DNA of 64,000 nt from Janthinobacterium sp. LM6 (GCF_002002885.1 NZ_CP019510.1:1426001-1490000), one strand, 5' to 3'; shown: positions 16,736 through 25,731, numbered from the stretch's first letter. Notes: generated by a model not told the origin, from the sequence alone. Numbers and translations: made by a program.

Positions 16736-17772
16736 TCGCCGCCGACATCGTCAGCTTCGTCACGCCCGTCATCGATGCCGTGGTCGACGCCTTTGGCGCG
16801 GCGCAAGGCTGGCTGTTCCAGACTGTGGTGAACCCGCTCGTGTATCACCTGGGCTTTGGCGAATTCACGGAAGAAGCGTTCGAGGGCACGGAGTGGCTGC
16901 TGATCGGCCTGTGCGAACTGGTGCTGCTGTTTCTCGTGCTGCGCCCGCTCGAAGCCTTGATTCCCGCGCAAAAGATGACGGACCCGCGCGCCCGCTGGAA
17001 CGATTTCATCTATACGGTGCTGCACCGCGTCGGCCTGTTTTCTGTCGTGGTGTTCTTTACGCTCGATCCGTTGATGGATGCATTGGCGGGTGCCTTGCGC
17101 TTCGACAATATTCATCCATTGAATCTGGAGTCGCTGTTGCCCGGCATCAGCCCCTTGCTCAGTTTTATCATTTATTTTGTGATACTGGACTTCGTCGACT
17201 ATTGCTACCACCGGGCCTCGCACCATTTCGGCTGGTGGTGGGGCTTGCACAGCCTGCATCACAGCCAGCAAAACATGAATTTGTGGAGCGATGACCGCAA
17301 CCACCTGCTCGACGACTTTTTGCGCGACGTGGTGATGGCCCTGGTGGCGCTCGGTATCGGCGTGCCGCCGGGCCAGTACGTGCTGCTGGTGTCGATTTCG
17401 CGCATCCTGCAAAGCTTGCAGCACGCAAATGTGAGGATACACTTCGGCCGTATCGGCGAGCGGCTCTTGATCTCGCCCCGTTTCCACCGCACGCACCACG
17501 CGATCGGCGTGGGGCACGAGTCGAAAGGCAAGGGCAGCATGGGTGGTTGCAACTTCGGCGTGGTCTTGCCGATTTGGGATATGCTGCTGGGCACCGCGAA
17601 TTTCTCGGCGGGCTATGCGCGCACGGGCGTGCGCGACCAGCTGGCCCGCATCGACAGCAATGGCGTGGGCCGGCCGGGGCGCAACTATGGCCGCGGTTTC
17701 TGGCAGCAGCAATGGCTGGGCCTGCGCCGCATGGTGGAATTTGCAAGAATTAAACGAAAAGGACGCCGTTGA
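16732..17772 (+). CDS. Membrane-bound fatty acid hydroxylase / sterol desaturase family protein
   Basis: 346 residues starting with ATGA overlapping the deacetylase stop. Membrane helices are near residues 54-72, 95-112 and 141-157. The di-iron histidine clusters of the family are complete: HRASHH (160-165), HSLHH (173-177) and HRTHH (252-256). The C-terminal YGRGFWQQQW part is typical of bacterial members. The family inserts hydroxyl groups or double bonds into lipids, including ornithine and other membrane lipids. The actual substrate is unknown. Translational coupling on both sides indicates a shared function with the deacetylase and the EI24 membrane protein. Confidence 0.88.
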   Translation: MIAADIVSFVTPVIDAVVDAFGAAQGWLFQTVVNPLVYHLGFGEFTEEAFEGTEWLLIGLCELVLLFLVLRPLEALIPAQKMTDPRARWNDFIYTVLHRVGLFSVVVFFTLDPLMDALAGALRFDNIHPLNLESLLPGISPLLSFIIYFVILDFVDYCYHRASHHFGWWWGLHSLHHSQQNMNLWSDDRNHLLDDFLRDVVMALVALGIGVPPGQYVLLVSISRILQSLQHANVRIHFGRIGERLLISPRFHRTHHAIGVGHESKGKGSMGGCNFGVVLPIWDMLLGTANFSAGYARTGVRDQLARIDSNGVGRPGRNYGRGFWQQQWLGLRRMVEFARIKRKGRR

Positions 17773-18599
17773 TGCGCAATGTGTTGAATTCGTATGGCCG
17801 TGCTTTCCTGTCGCAATTGCACGGCAGGATATTGCTGCTGAGCGTGGCGCCGTTCATCCTGTCGCTGGTGCTGTGGGGCGGCTTGCTGTATGTGGGCTTG
17901 CAGCCGCTGATCGACAGCCTGCATGCGCTGTTCACGCAGTACGACTTCTTCCGCACCAGCGGCCAGGTGCTGGCCACCTTCGGCCTGGGCGTGCTGAAAG
18001 CCGTGATCGTGCCGCTGATCGCCATGTTCATGCTGCTGCCGCTGATGATCCTGACGGCGCTGATCTTCATGGGCCTGTTCGCCATGCCGGCCATCGGCCG
18101 CCATATCGGCGGGCGGCACTTTCCGCAACTGGAAAAGAAGCATGGCGGCAGCCTGCTCGGCAGCGTCGGCACTTCGCTGGCCACGTTTTTGCTGTTTATC
18201 CTGGTATGGGTGCTCATGCTGCCCCTGTACGCGTTTCCGCCGGCCGCGCTGGCAGGGCAGGCCGTGCTGTGGGGCTGGCTGACGTACCGCGTGATGGCGT
18301 ATGACGCCATGGCCGACTACGCCAGCGTGGAAGAGCGCCACGCCATCATGCGCGAGCAGCGCTGGCCCCTGCTGGCCATCGGCATGGTGTCCGGCGCGGC
18401 CGGCGCCGTGCCGGGCCTGCTGTGGATGGGCGGCGCGATGTCGGTGGTGTTCTTCCCCTTCCTGGCGGCGTTCGCCATCTGGCTGTACGTACTGATCTTT
18501 ATCTTTACGGGTCTGTGGTTCCAGTATTACTGCCTGGAAGCACTGGCGCGTTTGCGGGGCGTACGCGGCATGACCGACGTGGCGCCGGCGGACGCTTGA
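17772..18599 (+). CDS. EI24 domain-containing inner-membrane protein
   Basis: 275 residues beginning at the ATG that shares its A with the preceding TGA. At least five hydrophobic segments are visible (LLLSVAPFILSLVLWGGLLYVGL, VIVPLIAMFMLLPLMILTALIF, FLLFILVWVLMLPLYAF, WPLLAIGMVSGAAGAVPGLLWMG, FFPFLAAFAIWLYVLIFIF). The arrangement matches the EI24/CysZ-like family. E. coli CysZ is a sulfate permease, but this branch is larger in scope and the substrate cannot be assigned. The neighbours do not suggest sulfur metabolism. Confidence 0.75.
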   Translation: MRNVLNSYGRAFLSQLHGRILLLSVAPFILSLVLWGGLLYVGLQPLIDSLHALFTQYDFFRTSGQVLATFGLGVLKAVIVPLIAMFMLLPLMILTALIFMGLFAMPAIGRHIGGRHFPQLEKKHGGSLLGSVGTSLATFLLFILVWVLMLPLYAFPPAALAGQAVLWGWLTYRVMAYDAMADYASVEERHAIMREQRWPLLAIGMVSGAAGAVPGLLWMGGAMSVVFFPFLAAFAIWLYVLIFIFTGLWFQYYCLEALARLRGVRGMTDVAPADA

Positions 18600-18630
18600 G
18601 TATTTTTATCGAATTCTACGAGGAAGCTTC

Positions 18631-19416
18631 ATGGCTATCGGATTGATCATCATCGGCGACGAAATCCTGTCGGGCAAGCGCACGGACCAGCATTTCCCGA
18701 AAGTAGTGAGCATGCTCAAGCAACGCGGCTTGCAGCTGAGCTGGGCGGAATACGTGGGCGACGAGCCTGCCCGCCTGGTCGCCTTGCTCAAGCGCAGCTT
18801 TGCCAGCGGCGACATCGTCTTCAGCTTTGGCGGCATCGGCGCCACGCCGGACGACCATACGCGCCAGGCGGCGGCCGATGCGCTGGGCTTGCCGCTGGTG
18901 CTGCATCCGCAGGGCAAGAAGAATATCCAGCAACGCATCACGGAAATGGGAGAAGAGGCGGGCGTGCCGGCCGACTTGCACTCGCCGGAAAACCTGCACC
19001 GCCTGAAAATGGCGGAATTTGTCGAAGGCGCCGAGCTGATTCCGAACCCGTACAACAAGATTGCCGGCTTTGCCGTGCGCGAGCATTACTTCGTGCCGGG
19101 CTTTCCCGTCATGTCCTGGCCCATGATCGAATGGGTGCTGGACACGCATTACCCCCATTTGTTCAACCAGGTGCCGCATGCGGAACACGCCTTGCTCGTG
19201 TACGAAACGGCCGAATCCCTGCTGACGCCGCTGATGGTGCGGCTGGAAGCGGAGTTTCCGTTGATCAAGGTTTTCAGCTTGCCCAGCGTGGGCGATGCGC
19301 AGACGCGCCGGCATATCGAACTGGGCGTCAAGGGCGAGCCGGCGCAAGCGGCGGCCGCCTTCGCGCAGATGTGCGCGGCACTCGATACCTTGCAGGCGGA
19401 ATACACCACCATCTGA
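18631..19416 (+). CDS. CinA-like molybdopterin-binding (MoaB/MogA-fold) protein
   Basis: 261 residues with AGGAAG upstream. The N-terminal MoCF_biosynth domain carries GLIIIGDEILSGKRTDQH and FGGIGATPDDHTRQAAADALG, the signatures of the CinA N-terminal domain. The C-terminal CinA amidase domain (nicotinamide-nucleotide amidohydrolase) is absent, as in many stand-alone competence/damage-inducible protein A homologues. The reaction is not established; relatives act on ADP-ribose or pterin cofactors. It lies 31 bp after the EI24 gene and may be the last gene of that operon. Confidence 0.85.
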   Translation: MAIGLIIIGDEILSGKRTDQHFPKVVSMLKQRGLQLSWAEYVGDEPARLVALLKRSFASGDIVFSFGGIGATPDDHTRQAAADALGLPLVLHPQGKKNIQQRITEMGEEAGVPADLHSPENLHRLKMAEFVEGAELIPNPYNKIAGFAVREHYFVPGFPVMSWPMIEWVLDTHYPHLFNQVPHAEHALLVYETAESLLTPLMVRLEAEFPLIKVFSLPSVGDAQTRRHIELGVKGEPAQAAAAFAQMCAALDTLQAEYTTI

Positions 19417-19780
19417 CATGCAGCCAGCCCGGCGCCGGCGGCTTTTTTGCCGGGGTCCAGCCCGCCGTGCATCTATGTACGCAAGCGTACATTCCAAGAC
19501 GTTGTTTTTTTGCGAAAATCTTCAATGAAGCAAGATTTTTGTGCGCGCTCGTCAGTCGTTTTCATGCCGATGTGGTGGAATGGTGAACAGGGGCCTTGCG
19601 TGTCAAACGCGGGGTCGCCTGCCTGTGCAGTAACGTGTTTTTTTGATTCACCGGTATGGACATCATGTTAAGCAAGCTTTGTTGTGACCGGCCCTTGCCG
19701 GCCCTCGTCTTATCCCGCGCGGAGCGGTATCGCTGCCGCATTTCCCGCGCCGTCCAAAACCAACCTTACCCCAGCATCCC
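19417..19780. other. 364-bp intergenic region with an 18-bp palindrome
   Basis: No credible gene is present. The main feature is ATGTACGC-AA-GCGTACAT at 19475-19492, perfect 8-bp arms around AA, followed 12 bases later by a run of seven T. It could be an operator for the downstream penicillin-binding protein gene, or a hairpin ending the cinA-like transcript. A short CCGGC...GCCGG repeat surrounds a T run at 19438-19454. Confidence 0.5.
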
Positions 19781-22700
19781 ATGAAAGACACAGGCGTCAA
19801 TCTGGCCGCGCAAGAGCGGCCCCCTTCCGATCCAGCTGCCGAGGCGCCGCCGCCGGCGAGCCCGCCGAAGAAGCGCCGTTCGCGCATCTGGCCCATCTTT
19901 GCCATCATCCTGCTGGCGCTGATCGCCGGCGTGGCGTGGTTCGTCATGCGCGAAGTGCGCACCTCGGCCCTGCAGGCGGAATTTTTCACGCGCCTGGACC
20001 GCCAGCTATCGTTCAAGGTCGAGCCCGGCCCCGCACCGGCGGGCGCCATCCGCTATCCGCAGCACGGCCCGTATGACGAGCGCCTCGGCTATGCCAGCTT
20101 GCCCGACTTCATCACCAAACTGAATGCGCGCGACTATGCAGTGACGGCGCAGGCGCGCATGTCGCCGAAGATGGTGCAACTGGTCGACCGGGGCATCTTT
20201 GCCACGTATCACGAGAAAAACCGCGCGGGCCTGTCCATTCTCGATTGCCGCGCTGCACCGCTGTTTGCGGCCAGCTATCCCGAACGCATGTTCGACGGCT
20301 TCGCCGAAGCGCCGCCCGCGCTCGTGCAAAGCCTGCTGTTCATCGAAAACCGCGAATTGCTGGATCCGGGCACGCCCGAGCGCAATCCGGCCGTGGAATG
20401 GGACCGCCTGAGCAAGGCGATTCTCGACAAGGCGCTGAACCTGTTCGGCGGCCACCGCGGCGGCGGCGGCAGCACGCTGGCCACGCAGATCGAGAAATAC
20501 CGCCATTCGGAAGACGGCCGCACCAGTTCCATGCAGGACAAGCTGCTGCAGATGCTGTCGGCCAGCCTGCGCTCGTACCAGGATGGCGAAAACACCATGG
20601 AAGCGCGGCGCAAGATCGTCGTCAATTACCTCAATACCGTGCCGCTGTCGGCAAAGAGCGGCTTTGGCGAGGTCAACGGTATCGGAGACGGCATGTGGGT
20701 CTGGTATGGCCGTCCGTTTGCCGAAGTGAAAACTTTGCTCAAAGGTAATATGGACCAGCCGGGCAGTGCGCTGGCCTACAAGCAGGCGCTGAGCTTGCTG
20801 ATCGCGCAGCGCCGTCCCTCGCATTACCTGGTGGCAGGCGGCGCCGACCTGGAAGAGCTGACCAACAGCCATCTGCGCCTGCTGGCGCAAGCGGGCGTGA
20901 TCTCGCCGCAGCTGCGCAATGCGGCCATCGCCGAGAAGCTGCGCCCATCGACGGCCTCGGGCGTGCAATCGGAAGCATCGACTTCGTTCGTCACGCGCAA
21001 GGCCTCGAATGCCGTGCGCAACCACCTGGCCAGCATGCTCGGCGATCCGCGCTTGTACAACCTCGACCGCCTGGACCTGAAAGTGGTCAGCACGCTCGAC
21101 GCGCAGGCGCAAAACGCCGTCACCAAGGTCTTGCGCGAGTTGCGCGACCCGGAAGTGGCGAAAGCGGCCGGCCTGACGGGCAAGGGCATGCTGGGCAATG
21201 GCGACCCCGCCAATGTGGTCTACAGTTTTACCTTGCTGCAAAAGGGCGACCAAGCCAACTTGCTGCGCGTGCAGACGGATAACTACGACCAGCCGCTCGA
21301 CATCAACGAAGGCGCCAAGCTGGACCTCGGTTCCACGGCCAAGCTGCGCACCCTGGTGACGTACATGGACATCATCGACCAGTTGCACCAGCGCTACAGC
21401 GGCATGGGCGCCGCCGAACTGGGCAAGATTGCCGTCGATCCGAAGGACATGCTGTCGCAGTGGGCAATTGCCTATCTGAAACCTTTGCCGCTCGGCGAGG
21501 CGCGCAATTTACCCGCCATGCTGGCGGCCGCCATGGAGCGCAAATACTCGGGCAATCCGGGCGAAGGCTTCTTCACGGGCGGCGGCTTGCACCATTTCGG
21601 CAACTTCTCCAAGCTCGACGACAGCCGCATCATGACGGTGCAGCAGGCGCTGCGCCAGTCGACCAACCTGGTGTTCGTGCGCCTGATGCGCGACGTGGCC
21701 CGCTACTACATGTTTTCGCGTCCCGATTCCTCGGCCTCGCTGCTGGCGGACGCGGACGATCCGCGCCGGGCCCAGTACCTGAGCCGCTTTGCCGACAAGG
21801 AAGGGCGCGAATTCCTGCACCGCTTCTACCAGAAGTACCGCGGCAAGAGCGTCGACGAGCAGGAAAAGATTTTATTGGCCAGCATCCGCCCGACACCCGT
21901 GCGCCTGGCGAATATCTTCCGCACCGTCAATCCGAAAGGGACCGTCGCGGAATTCGGCGATTTCCTCAACGCCAACTTGCCGTCGCAAAATGAAGTACCG
22001 CCCGAGCGCGTGGCCAAGATGTACCAGCAGTACGCGATGGAAAACTGGTCGCTGGCCGACCGGGGATACCTTGCCAATGTGCATCCGCTGGAACTGTGGA
22101 TGGTGGCGTATCTGCGCCAGCACGAAGGTTCCACCCTGTCGCAGATGGTGGCGGCCAGCGAAAAGGAACGCCAGGAAGTGTATAAATGGCTGTTCAATAC
22201 GCACCGCAAGCATGCGCAGGACCGCCGCATCGCCAACTTGCTGGAAGTGGAAGGGTTCCTGGAAATCCACCGCCAGTGGAAAAAGATGGGCTATCCGTTC
22301 GACTCGCTGGTGCCATCGTATGCGACCACCCTGGGCGCCTCGGCCGACCGTCCCGCCGCGCTGGCCGAGTTGATGGGCATCATCATCAACGATGGCGTGC
22401 GCAAACCGAGCGTGCGCATCGATTCCATGCATTTCGCTGCCAACACGCCGTATGACACCATGGTCAAGCGGGGCACGAAGGTGGAGGCGGAGCAAGTGTT
22501 GTCGCCGGACGTGGCCAAGGCCGTCGCCAAGGCCATCCGCGAAGTGGTGTCGGACGGTACTGCCAAGCGGGCGAAGACGGCGTTCGTCGGCGCCGACGGC
22601 GTGCCGATCCCGATGGGCGGCAAGACGGGCACGGGCGACCAGCGTTTCGACGTGTATGGCGCCGGTGGCCGTTTGATCGAGTCGCGCTATGTGAACCGTT

Positions 22701-22897
22701 CGGCCACGTTCGTCTTCAATATCGGCGAGCGCTTCTATGGCAGCATGACGGCGTATGTGCGCGGGCCGGAATCGAAGAATTACGATTTCACCAGCGCCTT
22801 GCCGGTGCAACTGCTCGTGTCGCTGGCGCCGAGCCTGATGCCGCTGATCGAGCCGCCCGCGCCGGCCGAGGGCGTGGCGAAGCAGTGTACGAATTAA
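19781..22897 (+). CDS. Large bifunctional penicillin-binding protein (GT51 glycosyltransferase + transpeptidase)
   Basis: 1038 residues. A Pro-rich cytosolic tail precedes a membrane anchor at residues 37-57. The GT51 domain has its first Glu in LLFIENREL (Glu189; the family consensus is EDR) and GGGGSTLATQ at 227-236. The second catalytic Glu of the RKxxE motif appears as Gln257 in QDKLLQ. The transpeptidase motifs are complete: STAK (Ser518, Lys521), STN (627-629) and KTG (948-950). The spacing between them is much longer than in PBP1a/1b, indicating inserted segments. It polymerises and cross-links peptidoglycan in the periplasm, if both sites work. The gene stands alone between its own intergenic region and a terminator. 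Confidence 0.88.
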   Translation: MKDTGVNLAAQERPPSDPAAEAPPPASPPKKRRSRIWPIFAIILLALIAGVAWFVMREVRTSALQAEFFTRLDRQLSFKVEPGPAPAGAIRYPQHGPYDERLGYASLPDFITKLNARDYAVTAQARMSPKMVQLVDRGIFATYHEKNRAGLSILDCRAAPLFAASYPERMFDGFAEAPPALVQSLLFIENRELLDPGTPERNPAVEWDRLSKAILDKALNLFGGHRGGGGSTLATQIEKYRHSEDGRTSSMQDKLLQMLSASLRSYQDGENTMEARRKIVVNYLNTVPLSAKSGFGEVNGIGDGMWVWYGRPFAEVKTLLKGNMDQPGSALAYKQALSLLIAQRRPSHYLVAGGADLEELTNSHLRLLAQAGVISPQLRNAAIAEKLRPSTASGVQSEASTSFVTRKASNAVRNHLASMLGDPRLYNLDRLDLKVVSTLDAQAQNAVTKVLRELRDPEVAKAAGLTGKGMLGNGDPANVVYSFTLLQKGDQANLLRVQTDNYDQPLDINEGAKLDLGSTAKLRTLVTYMDIIDQLHQRYSGMGAAELGKIAVDPKDMLSQWAIAYLKPLPLGEARNLPAMLAAAMERKYSGNPGEGFFTGGGLHHFGNFSKLDDSRIMTVQQALRQSTNLVFVRLMRDVARYYMFSRPDSSASLLADADDPRRAQYLSRFADKEGREFLHRFYQKYRGKSVDEQEKILLASIRPTPVRLANIFRTVNPKGTVAEFGDFLNANLPSQNEVPPERVAKMYQQYAMENWSLADRGYLANVHPLELWMVAYLRQHEGSTLSQMVAASEKERQEVYKWLFNTHRKHAQDRRIANLLEVEGFLEIHRQWKKMGYPFDSLVPSYATTLGASADRPAALAELMGIIINDGVRKPSVRIDSMHFAANTPYDTMVKRGTKVEAEQVLSPDVAKAVAKAIREVVSDGTAKRAKTAFVGADGVPIPMGGKTGTGDQRFDVYGAGGRLIESRYVNRSATFVFNIGERFYGSMTAYVRGPESKNYDFTSALPVQLLVSLAPSLMPLIEPPAPAEGVAKQCTN

Positions 22898-22914
22898 AAC
22901 GTTGCTGCAATGAA

Positions 22915-22942
22915 AAGCCGGCCTGAATGGGCCGGTTTTTTT
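22915..22942 (+). terminator. Intrinsic terminator after the penicillin-binding protein gene
   Basis: CCGGCC (22918-22923) and GGCCGG (22930-22935) flanked by A and T runs, with a seven-T tail. The tail runs directly into the next gene's leader. Confidence 0.8.
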
Positions 22943-22960
22943 ATGGAGGAGAAAGAAGCT

Positions 22961-23341
22961 ATGGAAAGAACGCAGCACATCTTTGCGCAATATCACCGCT
23001 TCGACGATGGCGTGCTCGTATCATTCGAGCATGTGTATGGACCGCGCGGCGTGCAGGCCGTGCGCATCGTGGTGTACGCGAGAAATCATGAACTGGAGGG
23101 CAACATCTGGCGCAACGTCGCCATCACGGTGGGTGACGTGCGCGAAGTGCTGGTCAGGATGCCGGGCAACTTCATCAACCGCATCTGCTGCGGCGTGAAG
23201 CTGCTGCGTTTCGGCGACGTCTGGTGCGTCGACGTCGACGGCACCTACACGCACGACGACCCTGCGACCCTGGAGGAAGTGCGCCGCGATGGCGATTGCT
23301 ACGTCATCGGCGGCACGGTCGAGGCAATCGAACTGGACTAA
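22961..23341 (+). CDS. Uncharacterised 126-residue protein
   Basis: Starts MERTQHIFAQYHRFDDG at an ATG placed ten bases after GGAGGAG. In-frame ATGs at 22910 and 22943 are rejected because the first overlaps the terminator and the second contains the ribosome-binding site. I do not recognise the family. The protein looks like a small all-beta domain with alternating strands (GVLVSFEHVYG, AVRIVVYARN, WRNVAITVGDVREVLV) and an acidic C-terminus (YVIGGTVEAIELD). It has three Cys and no signal peptide or membrane segment. Its stop overlaps the convergent GST stop by four bases. The clear ribosome-binding site and frame quality support a real gene. Confidence 0.7.
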   Translation: MERTQHIFAQYHRFDDGVLVSFEHVYGPRGVQAVRIVVYARNHELEGNIWRNVAITVGDVREVLVRMPGNFINRICCGVKLLRFGDVWCVDVDGTYTHDDPATLEEVRRDGDCYVIGGTVEAIELD

Positions 23342-23943
23342 CCGGCAAACACGGCCGTTTTACCTTCCAGGCGCGCGTGATACGCGGCGATGGCCGGATA
23401 CTCGGGGCGCTGCATGGGCGCCATCAGCCAGCGCTTGACGGACAGGCCCAGCACGATATCGGCCAGCGTGAATTGCTCGCCGCACACATACGCGCCCGTG
23501 CGCTGCAACTGCTGCTCCAGCACGCCCATCATCTTGTTCCATCCGGCAATACCGGCCGCCAGCTGCGCCGTATCCTGGTGCGCGGGGCTGTGGCGCACCA
23601 GCGACATGAAGGCGTAGCGCCAGCTGTTGTTCAAATCGCCCATCTGCCAATCCATCCATTTTTCCACTTCCGCGCGGGCGCGGGGATTGCTAGGCAGCAA
23701 GTCTTCGCGGTCCGCCTGGGCGCACAGGTAGCGGCAGATCGTGTTCGATTCCCACAGCACCAGGTCGCCGTCAACCAGCACGGGCACCATGGCGTTCGGG
23801 TTCAGGGCCAGGAAGGCCGGGTCGTCGGTGGCGCGAAAGCCGCTGCCCCAGTCTTCGCGTTCGTACGGCAGGTCGAGTTCCTCGCACGTCCACAGGACTT
23901 TGCGTACATTGATCGAGGCGGCTTTTCCAAGAATTTTCAGCAT
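23338..23943 (-). CDS. Glutathione S-transferase family protein
   Basis: 201 residues starting MLKILGKAASINVRKVLWTCEEL. The N-terminal thioredoxin-like domain has SINVRKVLW with the active-site Ser/Asn region, NPNAMVPVLVDGDLVLWESNTICRYL (cis-Pro and the glutathione-binding ES pair), followed by a helical C-terminal domain (FTLADIVLGLSVKRW). This is a typical bacterial GST of the YfcF/beta-like type. It conjugates or reduces electrophiles in the cytosol; the substrate is unknown. It is divergent from the TAXI protein gene and converges with the unknown 126-residue gene. Confidence 0.92.
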   Translation of the reverse strand: MLKILGKAASINVRKVLWTCEELDLPYEREDWGSGFRATDDPAFLALNPNAMVPVLVDGDLVLWESNTICRYLCAQADREDLLPSNPRARAEVEKWMDWQMGDLNNSWRYAFMSLVRHSPAHQDTAQLAAGIAGWNKMMGVLEQQLQRTGAYVCGEQFTLADIVLGLSVKRWLMAPMQRPEYPAIAAYHARLEGKTAVFAG

Positions 23944-24053
23944 GCAGGGCTCCGAAGGGCGAATGAGTGATCTGCCACTGTAGCCGAAATGACCACGCCA
24001 CGCATGTGAAAGTGCCTTGCATAGTTGAGCTTTTCTTGGCATCGTAGCCACCC

Positions 24054-25433
24054 ATGAAACCTATGCGCCACCACATGTCCAAAATCCTCGCGTTCAGCCG
24101 CTTTTCCGTGCGCGACTTCCTCGCCACCGCCGGTCCCACCTTGCTGCTGGTCGGCGCGTTCTGTGCGCTCGCTTACTGGCTGGTCGACCCGGCGCCGCCG
24201 CGCAAGGTGACCCTGTCGACAGGGCAGGACAATAGCGCCTACGAAGAGTTCGGCAAGAAATACGCGGCCACCCTGGCCAAACACGGCATCAAGGTGACCT
24301 TGCAGCCGTCGCTGGGCTCGCAGGAAAACCTGCAGCGCCTGAACGCAGGCACGACCGACATTGCCTTCGTGCAAAGCGGCTCGACGGAACACGACGATGC
24401 CGAGCGCCACGGCCTCATTTCCCTGGGCAGCCTGTTTACGGAACCCGTCTGGCTGTTCATGCGCGAAGACAAGGCGGTGACGGAACTGACGCAATTGAAG
24501 GGCTTGAAGATCAACCTGGGGCCGGAAGGCACGGGCGTGCCCGGCCTGTTCCGGCAGTTGCTGTCTGTGAACGGCGTCGAAGCCAAGGAGCTGACGGTGA
24601 GCGACTTGCAGAACACGCCCGCCACGGTGGAGCTGCTGGAAGGGCGCATCGACGGTCTCGTGTTCAGCTCGGCGCCGGAAGCGCCGCTGATCCAGATGCT
24701 GCTGCAAACGCCGGGCATCAAGCTGTTTGATTTTTCGCAAGCGGAGGCGTACACGCGGCGCCTGCCTTTCCTCACGCATGTCGTCTTGCCACGTGGCATC
24801 GTCGACCTGGGGCAAAACATTCCCGCGCAGGATTATCACCTGATCGCGCCGACGGCCACCCTGGTCGCGCGCGAAGACTTGCATCCGGCGCTGGTCGACC
24901 TGTTCGTGCAGGCGGCGGCCGGCATCCATGGCGGCACGGGCTGGTTCCAGCAGCAGGGGCAGTTCCCGTCTGCGCGCTACACGGAAATTCCCGTGGCGCC
25001 GGAAGCGTTGAAATTCTACAAGGATGGCGCGCCCGTGTTGCAGCGCTACATGAGTTTCTGGCTGGCCAATTTCTTCGACCGCATGTGGGTGCTGGTGGTG
25101 GCGCTCGGCGCCCTGATCCTGCCTCTGTCGCGCGTCGTGCCGCCGTTGTACGTGTGGCGCATCCGTTCGCGCGTGTACCGCTGGTATGGCCAGCTGCGCA
25201 CGGTGGAGCAGGCGCTGGAAGACGTGCCGGAAGGGCAGCGCACACAGGTGTATGCGGCGCAATTGCAACGGCTCGACCAGATCGAGGAAATGGTCAACCA
25301 GATATCGATACCGCTGTCGTTTGCGGATGGCCTGTATGGCTTGCGCAGCCACATCAATTTCGTGCGCAAGCGCATCCTGACACTGATGGGCGAATATTCG
25401 CCAGCGGCGCCGGAGTCGGGAGAGCCGGCCTGA
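24054..25433 (+). CDS. TAXI-family TRAP-type solute-binding protein
   Basis: 459 residues; ATG 24054, or ATG 24075 (MSKILAFSRF), could be the start. One N-terminal membrane segment (TLLLVGAFCALAYWLV) is followed by the TAXI periplasmic domain: KVTLSTGQDNSAYEEFGKKYA, DIAFVQSGSTE, LFTEPVWLFMRED, KGLKINLGPEGTGVPGLFRQLL. A second membrane helix at about residue 345 (MWVLVVALGALILPL) is followed by a cytosolic tail of 90 residues predicted as helical. Membrane-anchored TAXI proteins with such a tail are common in betaproteobacteria and often lack the TRAP permease, as here. The ligand is unknown. Confidence 0.88.
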   Translation: MKPMRHHMSKILAFSRFSVRDFLATAGPTLLLVGAFCALAYWLVDPAPPRKVTLSTGQDNSAYEEFGKKYAATLAKHGIKVTLQPSLGSQENLQRLNAGTTDIAFVQSGSTEHDDAERHGLISLGSLFTEPVWLFMREDKAVTELTQLKGLKINLGPEGTGVPGLFRQLLSVNGVEAKELTVSDLQNTPATVELLEGRIDGLVFSSAPEAPLIQMLLQTPGIKLFDFSQAEAYTRRLPFLTHVVLPRGIVDLGQNIPAQDYHLIAPTATLVAREDLHPALVDLFVQAAAGIHGGTGWFQQQGQFPSARYTEIPVAPEALKFYKDGAPVLQRYMSFWLANFFDRMWVLVVALGALILPLSRVVPPLYVWRIRSRVYRWYGQLRTVEQALEDVPEGQRTQVYAAQLQRLDQIEEMVNQISIPLSFADGLYGLRSHINFVRKRILTLMGEYSPAAPESGEPA

Positions 25434-25446
25434 GCGCTTAATCCGC

Positions 25447-25731
25447 TTAAACGAGGGTGATCGACAGCTTGCGCCCGACCAGCGCGGCGGCCCGCTCCAG
25501 GGTGGAAAGCGTCACGTCGCTGCTGGGGTCGAGCAGGCGGTCGAGTTGCGAACGGCTCGTCTGCAGCAGCGCCGCCATACGCGTCTTTGACAGCGATTGT
25601 TCCTGCATCGCCTGTGTCAATTGCCAGGCGATCACTTCCTTGATGGCGCGGGTTTGCGTTTGCTCAAAGATGCCTTCCTCTTTTAAAAAGTCGTCGAGAC
25701 TGCTGCCGAGGTGGGGTGCGGTGGCGTTCAT
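25447..25731 (-). CDS. HigA-like helix-turn-helix antitoxin
   Basis: 94 residues with a Cro/CI-type helix-turn-helix in the second half: SLSKTRMAALLQTSRSQLDRLLDPSSDVTLSTLERAAALVGR. The N-terminal part (SSLDDFLKEEGIFEQTQTRAIKEVIAWQLTQAM) matches XRE antitoxins paired with HigB/Gp49-type toxins. Its ATG overlaps the toxin stop by four bases (ATGA), giving the toxin-first order characteristic of HigBA. It should neutralise the toxin and repress the shared promoter. Confidence 0.85.
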   Translation of the reverse strand: MNATAPHLGSSLDDFLKEEGIFEQTQTRAIKEVIAWQLTQAMQEQSLSKTRMAALLQTSRSQLDRLLDPSSDVTLSTLERAAALVGRKLSITLV

